A stretch of 64,000 bases of DNA from Acridotheres tristis. Its lineage: Eukaryota; Chordata; Aves; Passeriformes; Sturnidae. Positions 50,190 through 63,714 of this stretch are shown piece after piece. The stretch's first letter is position 1. Every line of letters begins with the position of its first letter. The notes under the pieces were generated by a model. It saw only the letters and a program-made list of their open reading frames with translations. It did not search any database and was not told the origin of the DNA. The stretch spans positions 3,906,001-3,970,000 of the forward strand of contig CM072892.1 in the NCBI GenBank assembly GCA_037013685.1, in the 5' to 3' direction. The position numbers and the translations under genes were made by a program.

Positions 50190-51140
50190 TTTATTATTTT
50201 TTTAAATATATATTTTTAATTATTATTTTTTTTAAAGATGATAATAGGTAACTCAGTTGCTCTGAATTTCACTTATAATTATAACCTATTTAAATCACAG
50301 CAGAACTCCCGCTGGTGCAGAGTTCATAGTTGCATACAATACAGGAGATCACAGTTTTGAAGTCTAGCACAGATTAAAAACCACAGATGTACCATTTATA
50401 TAAGACACACACTGATTGTCTCTTAAAAACTACATATTGACTCCTTATGAACATTATCTTTTTTTTTCTTAATCTTTAAATAAAGTAGTGCAGCTAGGAC
50501 AATCAGTCACACAACCCACACAGCCCTGAACCAAGTTCTCCGGGTTCCAACTTCAGCAAGTTGGGCATGAAACAGTTGGATGAGCTCGAGAGAGAAAGAA
50601 AGAGGGAGGGACAAAAAGAGGGAGAAAAAGAGAGATGTTGTCCATTCTGAATATTTTAACCGAGGGTTGGCTAACACATTGGAAACCTCTGGGTGAAGGA
50701 TCATCTTTCCACGCACACACAAAAAAAAGAAATAAAAACCTAGACTCTTTTTTTTTTTTTTTTTCTTTTTTTAAAACTGGCCCGCAGGTGGGAAGATCTC
50801 CCACCTTTTCCAAACAAAGAAACCCAACAATTGGCTAAAACTAGAAAGAACACAGATGGGTCTGTCTGGTTTCTGCTCACTAGATGATCTGTCCGTTTAA
50901 GGCCTTCCTCCTCCGTTTTTCCTCTTTATTATTCCTTTTCCAGAGCGTCTGAGCAGGAGATGAGTCTGAACGGGATCACACCAACACTGTCCCCCTCTTG
51001 TTGCTGTCAGTTTTTTTGTTCGTTTGTTTGTCCGTGGAGTTATTTTTCTCTTTAATTTAACCAAGACCTGACTAAAACTGGAGCGCCCAGCCCAGCCTGT
51101 TCGTTCTCGTCGCGATTTCTCTCGGTATCACAAAGGTTCT
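50190..51140 (-). other. OTX2: OTX2 3' UTR (3' end inferred)
   Basis: The stretch downstream of the TGA has no coding frame and no interspersed repeat. On the minus strand it holds AATAAA hexamers at 50930-50925 (about 210 nt after the stop) and at 50195-50190 (about 950 nt after the stop). The segment at about 50240-50460 is AT-rich, unique, and reads like an old conserved UTR. A T-rich stretch at 50745-50772 and a GA-rich stretch at 50586-50640 are simple sequence inside it. The end point is inferred from the distal hexamer; mRNA 3' ends were not available. Confidence 0.6.
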
Positions 51141-54275
<3,135 letters not shown>

Positions 54276-54439
54276 CTAGTCTCTTGCAAGGACTTTAATT
54301 ATCCCAGGTTTGGGCAACATTCAAACCTTCCCCCTTCTCCCTCTTTTCCCCTTCCCCCCGACGTTGCTGCATTTCAGAGCTCACATGCCCGCTCGGGAAG
54401 AGCCAAACTTTTCTGCCCTCCCGCCATCAGTCCACGTCT

Positions 54440-54560
54440 GCAGTAATTTCCACCGGCCATTTGCACCTAATTAGTACTCCGGGTAATTAGATTTGGAGGC
54501 AAGTAACAGATTTATTAGGCTTTCAAGAAACTCTTGATGACGGAGCTGAAGCTAAACAAA
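54440..54560. promoter_or_regulatory. Intron 1 block with paired TAATTA sites
   Basis: Two TAATTA homeodomain cores start 16 bp apart (54468-54473 and 54484-54489) inside an AT-rich island, followed by GATTTATTAGG and a GATGACGGAG stretch. It is embedded in GC-rich sequence and free of repeats. Confidence 0.35.
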
Positions 54561-55514
54561 CACCCGGGTGGTGAGCGGCCCCGGGACAGCCCCGGCGGGC
54601 CAGCGGCTCCCCCGGTCCCCGCTCGCTGCACCTGGGAACGAGGGGGGACCCAAACACGCACTGTGCAAAAAAAAATAAATAAATAAAAATAAAAGCCTAC
54701 GGCAAGGGGCCAAACCGAGACTCCTAAAGAGGTTAAGGCTGTTTTTCCCGTAGAAAATATTTTTTAAACAATCTTTTCGGGCAAAAGCTCGCCCTTCCCT
54801 CCATTCTCAGCGGCCGTCGGGAAAACGAACTCCAGCACAACTTTATTCGCGAAACACCCCAAAACTCCGTGTTTCAGCCCAGCCGATTCCCCGGGAGGGC
54901 CAAGCGCTGCCGGGGGGCTCCTGCCCGGGTGCATCCCCCCCATCAGTGCCGTCGGTGCGGGTTCTCCGCGGCGCGGAGTTTCCCCTTCTCCCCTCGGGGA
55001 AGGAAGGGATTTTCTGCACACAAACGCGGAGGGAGCGCGCATCCAGCGCGGGGTGCGCGGGGTGGGGCCCCCGCTTTTAGCATCGCCCCTCGGGCGAGGC
55101 CGAGCAGGGATGGTTCTATCGAGGGACCCCCGCTCTGTTCGCCGCGCAAGACGCGCGGGAGAGCAAAGCGAGGCGTTGCTGCCCGCTTCAAAAACAAAAA
55201 TTTAAAAAAAGAAAAAAAAAAAAAAGGATCAAAAAACCCAAACAAAACGACAACAACAAAAAAGCGCGCAAACACCTCTTCCCAAAAAACAACAAAAAAG
55301 CAACCCTAAAGCTCGGTTCGGTTAAACTCGGCGGCATCCCGCCGAGGCGCCAGCCCGGCGCGGCCGCCCGCGGAGCCCCTCGGCCGCGGCCGCGCATCCC
55401 GGGGCCGCCCCGCAGCCCGCGGAGCAACGGCTCCACTCCGCAATCTGTCACCTTTCCCCCTCCTCCTGCTCCCCCCCCCCGCTCCGCATAGATCCCGGCT
55501 ACCAGTTGCTCTGC

Positions 55515-55620
55515 CCTCGCTCAATAATAATTACCCCGTCCGAGAATTAATTATAATAAATGTTTTCTTGATAAACTAACGAGATAATCCGGGCGGCACA
55601 CGCTCCCTAATTACGAGCCA
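55515..55620. promoter_or_regulatory. Intron 1 AT-rich island: three TAATTA and one TAATCC
   Basis: TAATTA occurs at 55528-55533, 55548-55553 and 55608-55613, and the OTX-type site TAATCC at 55585-55590, all within about 90 bp bounded by extremely GC-rich DNA. The composition contrast suggests selection to keep the sites. Autoregulation by OTX2 is possible. Confidence 0.4.
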
Positions 55621-57264
55621 CCGGCCCCGGCTCCGCTGCTCGCCCCGGTGATTAATGCGGGGCAGCGATCCGCGCCCGGGCGCGCAGCCTGCGCTCCTGC
55701 CCCGGGGCTGCGGGGCCGGGGGGGCTCGGCCGGGGCGCGGAGCAGCGCGGAGGGCGAGGGGAAAGGTGCCAAGGTAGAAAAGGGAATTTCTTTCCTTTTG
55801 TTTTGCAAACGAGAGCCGCGTTCCCTGCCCTCGCCGCGCTCCAAGGAATTTCTGACATTTTAAAAATTCGAATTTATTTTAATTTTGTTTTTTTAATTGA
55901 GATTTTTTTCTTTTTTCCGCCCGCTGGAGGGACGAGTTGGGGTGATATTTCCCAACACGCGAATTTCCCCTCGCTGCAAAGGCGGAGGGGATGGACCCGT
56001 CACCGGCTCTGCCGGGCGGTCCCCAGCGCTTCGCCCTCCGCGCTGCTCCGCGGCCGCGGCCCCTCTGCGGGACCGGGAGCGGCAGAGCCGGGCTCGGCGG
56101 GCACCACCAACACCGCGGGGCCGCCTGACCCGTCCCTGCCTCCCTGCAGCACCCGACCACATTTTTAAAGTGCTTTTTTCTCTCCCTCTTCTTAATTTTA
56201 AATTTTTTTTTTAAACTAGAGTTGCACCTTTTCAAAATAAATAAATAATAAGCCTCAACTTCTCTAAGCAGCCGAAATGGAGATAAATCTCAGTAGCCAA
56301 GGAGGTTTTTAGTTCTAAAGAAACTTGTGCCGGTGCACAAGGACTTTTCCCGACTTTCTCTTTGTCAGCGCGGTGCGAATTCAGAGGAGAGGCCGGGGCG
56401 CGTTACTCGCGGTCGGTGTCTTTAAGAAGCGCTTTCCCAAGGCATTAAAAAATTAAAATAAAATAAGATAAAGGAGGTGGAAACCAGCTCCAGCCCCTCT
56501 CCGACCTGGACGCCATTCCTGCCATCCATTTCGCCCACACCAAATCATGAATCTCCGGCCCTAAATGCCTTGAAGATTTCTCCCCCTGCGCTTTCCAGCC
56601 CGGTTCTCCCGGGCCGTGAGTGCTCAGAAACACCTTTGCAAAATTACTTTGCTGAGTGTCCGCATCGCGAGGAAGAAAAGGAGGATGAGAGGGTTCTCAG
56701 GTAGGAGTCGAAAGAGGAGAAAAATTCCTCCTGTTTGTTTTTTTTATTTTTTTTCCCCCCCAAATTTTAAAAGTCCATCTTGAGGTCAGGAAATAACTAC
56801 AGGCCAAAGGAATAGGCCGGGGAAAATTCATGTACCCAACGAAATCGCGGCGAATCCCCGCGCCTGCCCGCGGAGAGCGAGCGGCTCCGCGCCCGAGCGC
56901 GGGGGGCGAGGGTCGGGGGGCGAGGGCGGCGATGGGGGAGCGCCCCCGGTTTCCCTGCTCGGCCCTTCGCCCTCTCATCCTGCAGCTCCCGGTCCCTGCC
57001 GAGGACCGACCAGGGGCCGCCGGTTGTCCCTGACCCGGGGCCGGCACCGCCCGGCCCGGCCCGGCCCGGCCTCTCCCGGGCAGCTCCTGCGGGATGGAGC
57101 CGCCCGCTCCCCGCTACAGTGCACCCCCACCGCACACCGGCTAGTTAAAAATAATTATAATATTTTAAAAAATTAATAATTATCATTTTAATTCCCCTCT
57201 CCCTGAATTCCTGGCCGCCCAGCGATGCCCCCAAGGAAGGATGGAGCCAGCGGGTCGGACTTAC

Positions 57265-57545
57265 CTGCGAGCCTCGCCGGCAGGGCTGGGGGGCGAAGGG
57301 GGAAACCTGCTCCCGGATCCTCGCCAAATTCAGAGCTCGGGCTGAGCTGGGAGAGAAAGCACAAAGCGGGAGGTTAGAGAGCTCGCCGCATGCACATGCC
57401 CACGACATCGGGGGAAAGGGGGGGGCGGAGGGGGGGTGGAGAAAAAATGTTTGAAAAAGGAGAATAAATGGGGAAAAAGGGGAGGGGACGGTGCAGGAGA
57501 GGGATGCGGGGATGCTCGGGGTCTGGGCTCGGTACATACAGAGCT
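57265..57545 (-). other. OTX2: OTX2 5' leader exon (noncoding), TSS end approximate
   Basis: The minus strand reads CTCGCAG|GTAAGTCC, a near-perfect donor at 57265/57264. Mammalian OTX2 genes have a noncoding first exon separated from the ATG exon by a few kb, and the position and orientation fit that layout. The 5' end is estimated from the TATA-like ATAAAAT at 57573-57579. An acceptor-like TTTCTCTCCCAG at 57347-57358 could instead define a short internal leader exon (57265-57346). No coding potential is evident. Confidence 0.55.
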
Positions 57546-57564
57546 GGCCGGTGCTAGAGCTGGT

Positions 57565-57720
57565 CAAAGTGATTTTATTTTTAATAATAGTGGCAGGGTG
57601 CGTTGGAGCTGAAGGTCTCTACCTCTCTCGGGGAGCTTTGCTGAGAAAGCGCCTCTCTGGCAACTTTTTGACGCAAACTCTCCAACCAATGGCAGGGAGA
57701 GAGTGATTGACACATCTAAG
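57565..57720 (-). promoter_or_regulatory. OTX2: Proximal OTX2 promoter candidate
   Basis: Immediately upstream of the leader exon lie a TATA-like ATTAAAAATAAAATC (minus strand, about 57571-57586), a CCAAT box at 57686-57690 (plus orientation) with flanking GG, and a TGATTGACA PBX/MEIS-type site at 57704-57712. The CCAAT box is about 110 bp from the TATA-like element, a usual NF-Y distance. It sits within the CpG-rich domain. The elements are visible in the sequence; promoter activity is inferred. Confidence 0.5.
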
Positions 57721-58589
57721 CCAGGGGGAAAATAATAAAAACACACACAGGGGGAGGAAAAACAGGCCGCTGCTGTACCAGGGGGACAATCCAGAGAGAA
57801 ATAACAGCCACCGAAATGACACCAGAATATACATTAAAAGAACCTGCTCGGTTTAAAAATATACATTATGGAGTGGAGCGGATGAAGTCATTGTAGAAAT
57901 TAATGTGATGGACAGCAGAGATGGAATTAGCGAGTTGCCCGGGGAAGGCGAGGAAGGGGGGTCAGCAAAAGGCTGGGGGGTGGCTGTAATAATAACAACA
58001 ACAAAAGATATTAATGTATAGAAGTAAATATTCGTGAAGGGGGGACACGGAGCCTACCAGGAGCCCCGGGCTGAGCAGCGGGAAATGGGTGAGAGAAAAC
58101 CCGCGGCAACCAAGGGGAGAATTCCTCTCAGCACAGAGCGGGGTCCCCCCAGCCCCGGCTCCCCCCAGTTGTACCCACGGATTCCCCCACCCCAAATCCA
58201 CCTCCCAGGGGCCAAGTCACCCCTGGAAGAGGGGAAATTGAGTCACCTGGGGCACGACATGAATGCATTTTAAATTCTATTTTTGAAGATATATAGGGAT
58301 GAGGGTGTAGAATGGGACGTAGCGGCGTGGCGTTGGATTTGCAAATAGAGACCGTGCACATGTTTTTAATCGAAGTAATTTGGGAGCAGTGACGGGCTGA
58401 GGGTGAGGAGGGCCCAGGGGGTTCCAAATGCTGGCGGGCGCAGCCCGGCCTGGCGCACCGGAGCCGGGCGCCGGGATGTTCCCCTCGCACCTCCCGACCT
58501 CGCTCAACTTCTCCCTTGTCACAGCACCCCGAAAATAAAGCTCAGGCAAAAGGCAGGAGGATGGAGGCGGCTGAGGTCGGAGGGAGGGA

Positions 58590-58730
58590 GCGCTCACACA
58601 CTTTCCTCACTTGTGACAATGGGGGGAAAAAACTGCAGCGGCTCGATCATTTTAACGGGGTGACCTATGTTAATGAAGTTATAGCAATTAATTCGCCTCT
58701 TTGTGGCTCTCTCCGAGCCTGGCTGCCTGC
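58590..58730. promoter_or_regulatory. Upstream AT-rich block, candidate proximal enhancer
   Basis: About 1.1-1.2 kb upstream of the leader exon. It holds TGACAATGGGG (SOX-like), GGTGACCT (half-site for nuclear receptors) and an ATAGCAATTAATTCG homeodomain-type stretch. In mouse, visceral endoderm and cephalic mesenchyme enhancers of Otx2 are reported within about 1.8 kb upstream, so the location fits. Equivalence was not tested. Confidence 0.3.
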
Positions 58731-59524
58731 GATCCAACGTGGTTGTCCTTGGACTTTAGCGCCGGCCGTGCAGCCCGGGCTGCAGGTTTGCAGGAGCAGG
58801 TTTGGGATGCTCGGGGCTGGGCTGGGCGGATGGGTGGTGTGGCTTGGTTTTGGGTTGTTTTTTTTTTTTTTTTTTTTAAATCCTTTCCTCCCAGAAAGGA
58901 GGAGGAAGGAGACGGCAGAAGGAAAGGAGGGAGGGGAGAGGAGGGGAAATAAAAACAAATAAACAAACAAACAAAATACCTCCTCGCCCAGAACCGACGC
59001 AGCCCTGCCCGCCGGAGCCGCTCCCACTTTGGCCGCTGGGTTGCATTTGGTTTAGGTTTTGGGTTTTTTGTTTTGTTTTTGGTTTTGGGTTGGTTTTTTT
59101 TTTGTGAAGCGACTTCGTGTAAAGTTGGTACCCGGGGTACCCCCCTGGCCCCACGGGACATCCATCCCCTGCCCTTCTTGGAGTCGTGTTTTGATTTATT
59201 TTTCTCTGCCAGACGCATGAGATTCTTTTATGGGGACTTTTTTTTTTGTGGGTTTGTTTGTCTAGTTGAGTTTTTTTTTTTTTTTTTAAATGGGGTGGAG
59301 GGAGGGGGTGGGGGTAAGGGAGGGGCAGCTGCAGCCGCCGTCCCTTTGCAGCATCCCCCCCCCTTCTCTCAACCCTTGCCCAGAGACCCGCGCCGGGCAA
59401 ATCCTTCCCTCACCTCCCCGCATGTCGGCACGGCCACGCCACCCCTCAGCCTCCCCTTCAGCAGAGCACCAGGAATAAATATCCCGATTGAACCCTTCCC
59501 CCCCTCCGCCCCCTCCGCCTTTGC

Positions 59525-59645
59525 CATCGTCTCCCGCCCCCACATATTATTTAATAACCTTAATCCATCTCGGAAGAATGAGAGAGATAATTCGTTCCCG
59601 TGTATCCTGACCAGGAGGGTATTTTCGAAATCGATTAAAAATAAA
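59525..59645. promoter_or_regulatory. Upstream block with OTX site TTAATCC
   Basis: AT-rich unique sequence with TTAATCC (59560-59566), ATTTAATAACC and ATCGATTAAAA. It ends at a long A/G-rich simple repeat. Candidate autoregulatory or homeodomain-bound element, by motif only. Confidence 0.3.
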
Positions 59646-59657
59646 GGGAGGAAAAAT

Positions 59658-59716
59658 TAAAAAAAAAAAAAAGAAAAAGAAAAAAGGAAAAAAAAAAGGA
59701 AAAAAGAAAAAAAAAA
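59658..59716. repeat. A-rich simple repeat
   Basis: A-runs interrupted by single G or GG. Confidence 0.85.
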
Positions 59717-59979
59717 TGGGTGTCTAGGGGTTGGAGGCAGCCGGGCTGTGGCAGAGCAGGGCTGAGCAAGGCAGAGAAATAAAATTCAGTGCCTGAAGAC
59801 AGTATGTGGGAGAGCAGGATGGGAAGCCCGGCTGGCAGCCCTGCCTGCAGCTGCCTGGCCCCGGGCAGAGCTGCTGCCCTGCCTGCAGCCTGCCACGGGA
59901 GCAGGAGCATCCCAGCCTCTCCCTCTGCCCCCTCCAGCCCGACAAGTTGGGAATAATTCCCGCGGCCAATAAAACAAGT

Positions 59980-61290
59980 GGCAGAGATGGACAGTGTTAC
60001 TTAAATAAACAAGGGTCTCTTTAAAATTCTCATCCACTTCAGATGTCTAAAGTAAGATTGTGATGATTTTGTCACGGTTTGGTAAATTTACCCCTTTAAG
60101 AGGCTTTCATAAATCCCAGAACACACCTTCAGCCAGATTTGAATATAGATTTAGGTTTTAAAACCCAGAAGCTGGGAACACCGCTTTATCAAAGAGAATT
60201 TCCCTTTAGCTTAGCAATGTGTCGGAATGGCTCTTGCAAAGATTGGATCTGAGAGGGGGAAAAAGGGGGAACCTTCTTTCCTGGAGCAATCCTGCATACA
60301 CTTTGCAGCTGCCTCTGCTTTCAGCCTTCTGCAGCTCGGGGAAAAGTTACAAAAAAAAAATTTTGATAATCATTGCAGCTGTAGGATGTCGATTTTTTTA
60401 AAAAAATATTATTTTTTACTAATTTTTTTTAAACTTTCCCATCTCTTCTGGTCCATTTGGAGAGCGTTGCAGAGCAGGTCCGGTCCCAGAGATCCAGACT
60501 AGCTGGGGCTAACGGGGAGTGAGTGGAGATGTGTGATTTTCTGCCCTCTGAGAACTTTATGCTCAGAGAACCAAAATCTGCTTCTGGGATGAAAAGAAAC
60601 TGTAACTTCTGCTTCTCAGTAAGTTCTCCAACTTTCCGATGCCAGTCGGGTTGCAAAGCCATTTTCTCTGTCTGCATCGCTGTCTCTCTTCTCTCCTTTT
60701 CTCCTTCACCCTCTTCACTTCTCCTTCTGATTTAATTTCCGACTCTCCTCACTATCGCGACCGTTCCGCGAGGGTTTTTATCGCCGCGTGTGTCGCTCCC
60801 AGGGCTGAGCTGCTGCCCGCGGTTATGATGACCAAGCGTGGGGGGAGGAAAATAAGAAATCATTTATTCAGGACGGGTGAAAGTTAAGGAAAGGAAGGGG
60901 GGGGGGAGAGAAAAGAAAAAAAAAAAAAGAAAAGCCCACCCCAAAATGAACCGATTTATAATTTGTCATCTTTGTATCTCTGATCGGCTTCAGAAAGCGA
61001 TGCATGCTACACGCTTTTAAGCTTTTCCCTCATCGGATTTGTGTCTAGTTAAAATATTCCAGACTTTCCTTGAAGTTTATCTGCAATTCAAGTGCCGGTT
61101 GGAGTTGATTTTAGTTTAGGGGTTTTGGGGGGGTTTGTTTGTTTGTGTTTCGGTGGTTTTGGGTTTTGGGTTTTTCTTCAGTTCTAAGCTCCCGCTCACC
61201 CCAAAATCTCCCTTTCTGGGGGTGCAAAACCAGAGACATTTGTATAGTTGTGTCACTTCGAGAAAGGGTCAGATTCGTTTTAAAATGCCG
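59980..61290. other. Upstream flank without gene
   Basis: Unique sequence alternating AT-rich blocks (59985-60200, 60940-61090) with A/T runs. No coding frame or interspersed repeat was recognised. A plus-strand donor-like CTCA|GTAAGT occurs at about 60616. It may hold part of an antisense transcript, but nothing proves it. Confidence 0.4.
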
Positions 61291-63019
61291 GAATGATTAA
61301 AAAAAAATTCCCCTCCTTTTCCAAGCGCCTGGGAGGGGGATGGCGGAGCCGTTACCTTTTTGGGGAAGGGGGAAAAAAAATAAAAATTTTAAGGCAGCAT
61401 CTTTGGCCAGATGAAACCAAGTTTCATAATTGGGATGGGGGGCCGGGGGAAGGAGAGGAGGGGATGGTGGAGGTATTTCGGGGCGATCTAAAATTTGCCA
61501 GCTCCTCTTGGAGCCAGGCAAATCCTAAAAATGTCACCCCGAGCGCAGCGAAAGTGAGGTCAGGGCTTGCACCTGAGGGAACGTCTCATGTGCAACGGGG
61601 CAGGGGGCGAAATACCCTCCTTTTAAAAAAAAAAAAACAAACCCAAAACCAAAAAAAAACACCCCAAAGAAGTGCAAGAGAAATAAATGATGGGTGTTAA
61701 ATAAATAAAGCAGCATTTGGGGGAGGCCGTGCGGGGAGGGGGCGTCCCCCGGGGCCCGGAGCCGGGGCAGGGCTGCGGGGCTGTGGCCGTGGCTGGGGGG
61801 TGTGTGGTGATGAAAGGCGCCCATGCTGCCGGTTTACATAATTTTTTCTCTCCAGGCCATGAAGTTACCTTGATGAGCAGCTCGCTGCAGCAATCAGATT
61901 ATAGCTCCCAACCCAGATATTAAAATAACAGTTACAGTCCCGCGTCCCGCGTGTTGGCAAACTTGGGAGAAATGAAGGGGTCGGGGGAGCGGGGGGAGGG
62001 AGAGAAAGAGCCAGAAAAGGGGTTTTGTAAGAAAGAAGAAAAGAAAACCGCAGAGAAGCTTTAAACTAGTCTTTCGTTTGTAACCTTTTACAACCTTTAT
62101 TTCCCGTATATGAAAAGCTCCTTTTATCGAGACCCAGAAAGAACTTTTATTTTTTTTTCCCTCCCCCCCTACCTTTGGATTTTTAATTAGAGCCCCTCAA
62201 TTGCAGCCATATATATAGGAATCGATATAAAGTAATCCGTGGAGATGGGCTAAGGTTTTAATCGAAAATCTTCTTTGCCATTCTTTGCAGATCTTCTTTA
62301 GCCGCTGGCTGGTGGAGAAACAAATGTTCATTACAAAAATACCCCCCGAACCCCCCAAAGCAGCTTCCCCCCGACCAAACAAAGCCACCATGCAGAAAGC
62401 TTGCAAAAGATCCCAAACCAACTGTTGTTACCATGTGAATAAGAAATTGCTCCTATGCTTAACTTCATTCTCCCTTGCAGGCAGGTATTTTTCATATTGA
62501 AAAAAGTTTAAAACCAGCTCCGAATACTACAGTCGAATTTTTTTTCTTTCTTAAAATTTGGCTGGGTGATGGCATTTTCCGTGCGGGAAGGGTCTGGCTT
62601 GTGCCGCGGGTGTCTGTCTGTCTGTCTGTCTGTCCGGCAACAAAGATCCCACACGTATAACACTGCGCTGAAATCCACATCCCGTCCTCTTGCAGCTTCT
62701 CAGACTCACAAAAATCGCACTTTCTTTTATTCTTTTTTTCCCCCCTCTTCCTTTCCCCTTAGTGTTCGGCTTCTTTTCCCCTTCTTTTCTTTTTTGTTTT
62801 TTTTTTTTCTTTTTTCTGCAAGTGCTTTATATTATATAAAATTTAACTCTTCGCTTCCCTGCCATGAAATATTTCTTTTCCTATGTAAAAAGAAAGGAAG
62901 AGAGAGGGAAAAAAAAAAATCCCAACTTCCCCCAAAGCTCCCCCAAGGTTCCTTCTTTCCAAAGACCTAGGGCTGTTTTTTCTCCAGGGGAAGGAGGGGG
63001 GTGGAAGCTAAATATTAAA
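61291..63019. other. Upstream flank without gene
   Basis: Mixed GC-rich and A/T-run sequence. Minus-strand donor-like CATCAAG|GTAACT lies at 61869/61868. Plus-strand acceptor-like pyrimidine-AG sites lie at about 61855 and 62480. A (TGTC)n tract and T-rich simple sequence occupy 62.6-62.8 kb. No ORF of interest. Confidence 0.4.
62609..62635. repeat. (TGTC)n microsatellite
   Basis: TGTCTGTCTGTCTGTCTGTC, six units or so. Confidence 0.9.
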
Positions 63020-63712
63020 CGATGCAGGCAGCTTCGGGTTTATTTTGGTAAATTAATTGCGAGACTATTCTGGCTCCTCTGTGTTTCTGCATGATTAAAC
63101 TGTGCTATTTGTTCCCCAAAGCTGCACATTAGCAGAAAGTGCAAGTCTATTTTAAAGCATCATCCTCAGGTTTAATGTAAGCAAACTGGGCTGAGTGAAA
63201 ACTTTACCCGAGTAATTGCAACTAAGAGTCCTCTGTAGTTGTTTTAATCATTATTTTCTCTCTGATAAGTGCGTTTTAAAGAATGGACTCCGCATTTTTT
63301 TAATCTGAAGGAAGCGAATCTGGCCGTATTTGTACCCCAATCGCGTCTTATCTGTATGAAATTTCAATTTATTTAAAAGCCTGGTATTTAATACAGTACA
63401 CGGGCCACATTTAGTTTAGACAAACCCCCTCTTGTACTTTCTCCGTAATCACGCCTAATGAAAACGTGGGATTTTCCCATTATTAAAAAAAAAAAAAAAA
63501 AAAAAAAAGTAAGTGAAAATATAATGCATCTTCATTAGGAAAATTGACTGCTGTGCTCAAGACAGTTCTTAATTGAAAAGGCAACCTATTTTAATGGTGT
63601 GGTTGAGGAGAAGATTACATACTTTATCCAAACACAAAGACAATTAATAATGAGGACCAGGCTGCTGCCATTAACTCTAATGTAGTTACATCAATGTCAA
63701 TGCAAGTGCTCG
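63020..63712. promoter_or_regulatory. Candidate conserved noncoding block upstream of OTX2
   Basis: About 0.7 kb of AT-rich unique DNA with TTAATTGCG, GTAATTGCAAC, CGTAATCACGCC, TTAATTGAAAA and ATTAATAATGAGG. No interspersed repeat is present apart from an internal A-run. Confidence 0.35.
63484..63508. repeat. Poly(A) tract
   Basis: Uninterrupted A run of about 24 inside an otherwise unique AT-rich block. It is not attached to any recognised retroelement. Confidence 0.9.
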
Positions 63713-63714
63713 TA

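Noticed and set aside
54869..55309. 146-codon plus-strand frame in the CpG-rich intron
   Set aside because: Arginine, alanine and proline bias follows GC content, and the end is an A-rich lysine run. No conserved domain.
58516..59660. Open frames of up to 195 codons upstream of OTX2 with F- or K-rich runs
   Set aside because: Phenylalanine and lysine runs come from T and A homopolymers. No exon or protein family is recognisable.
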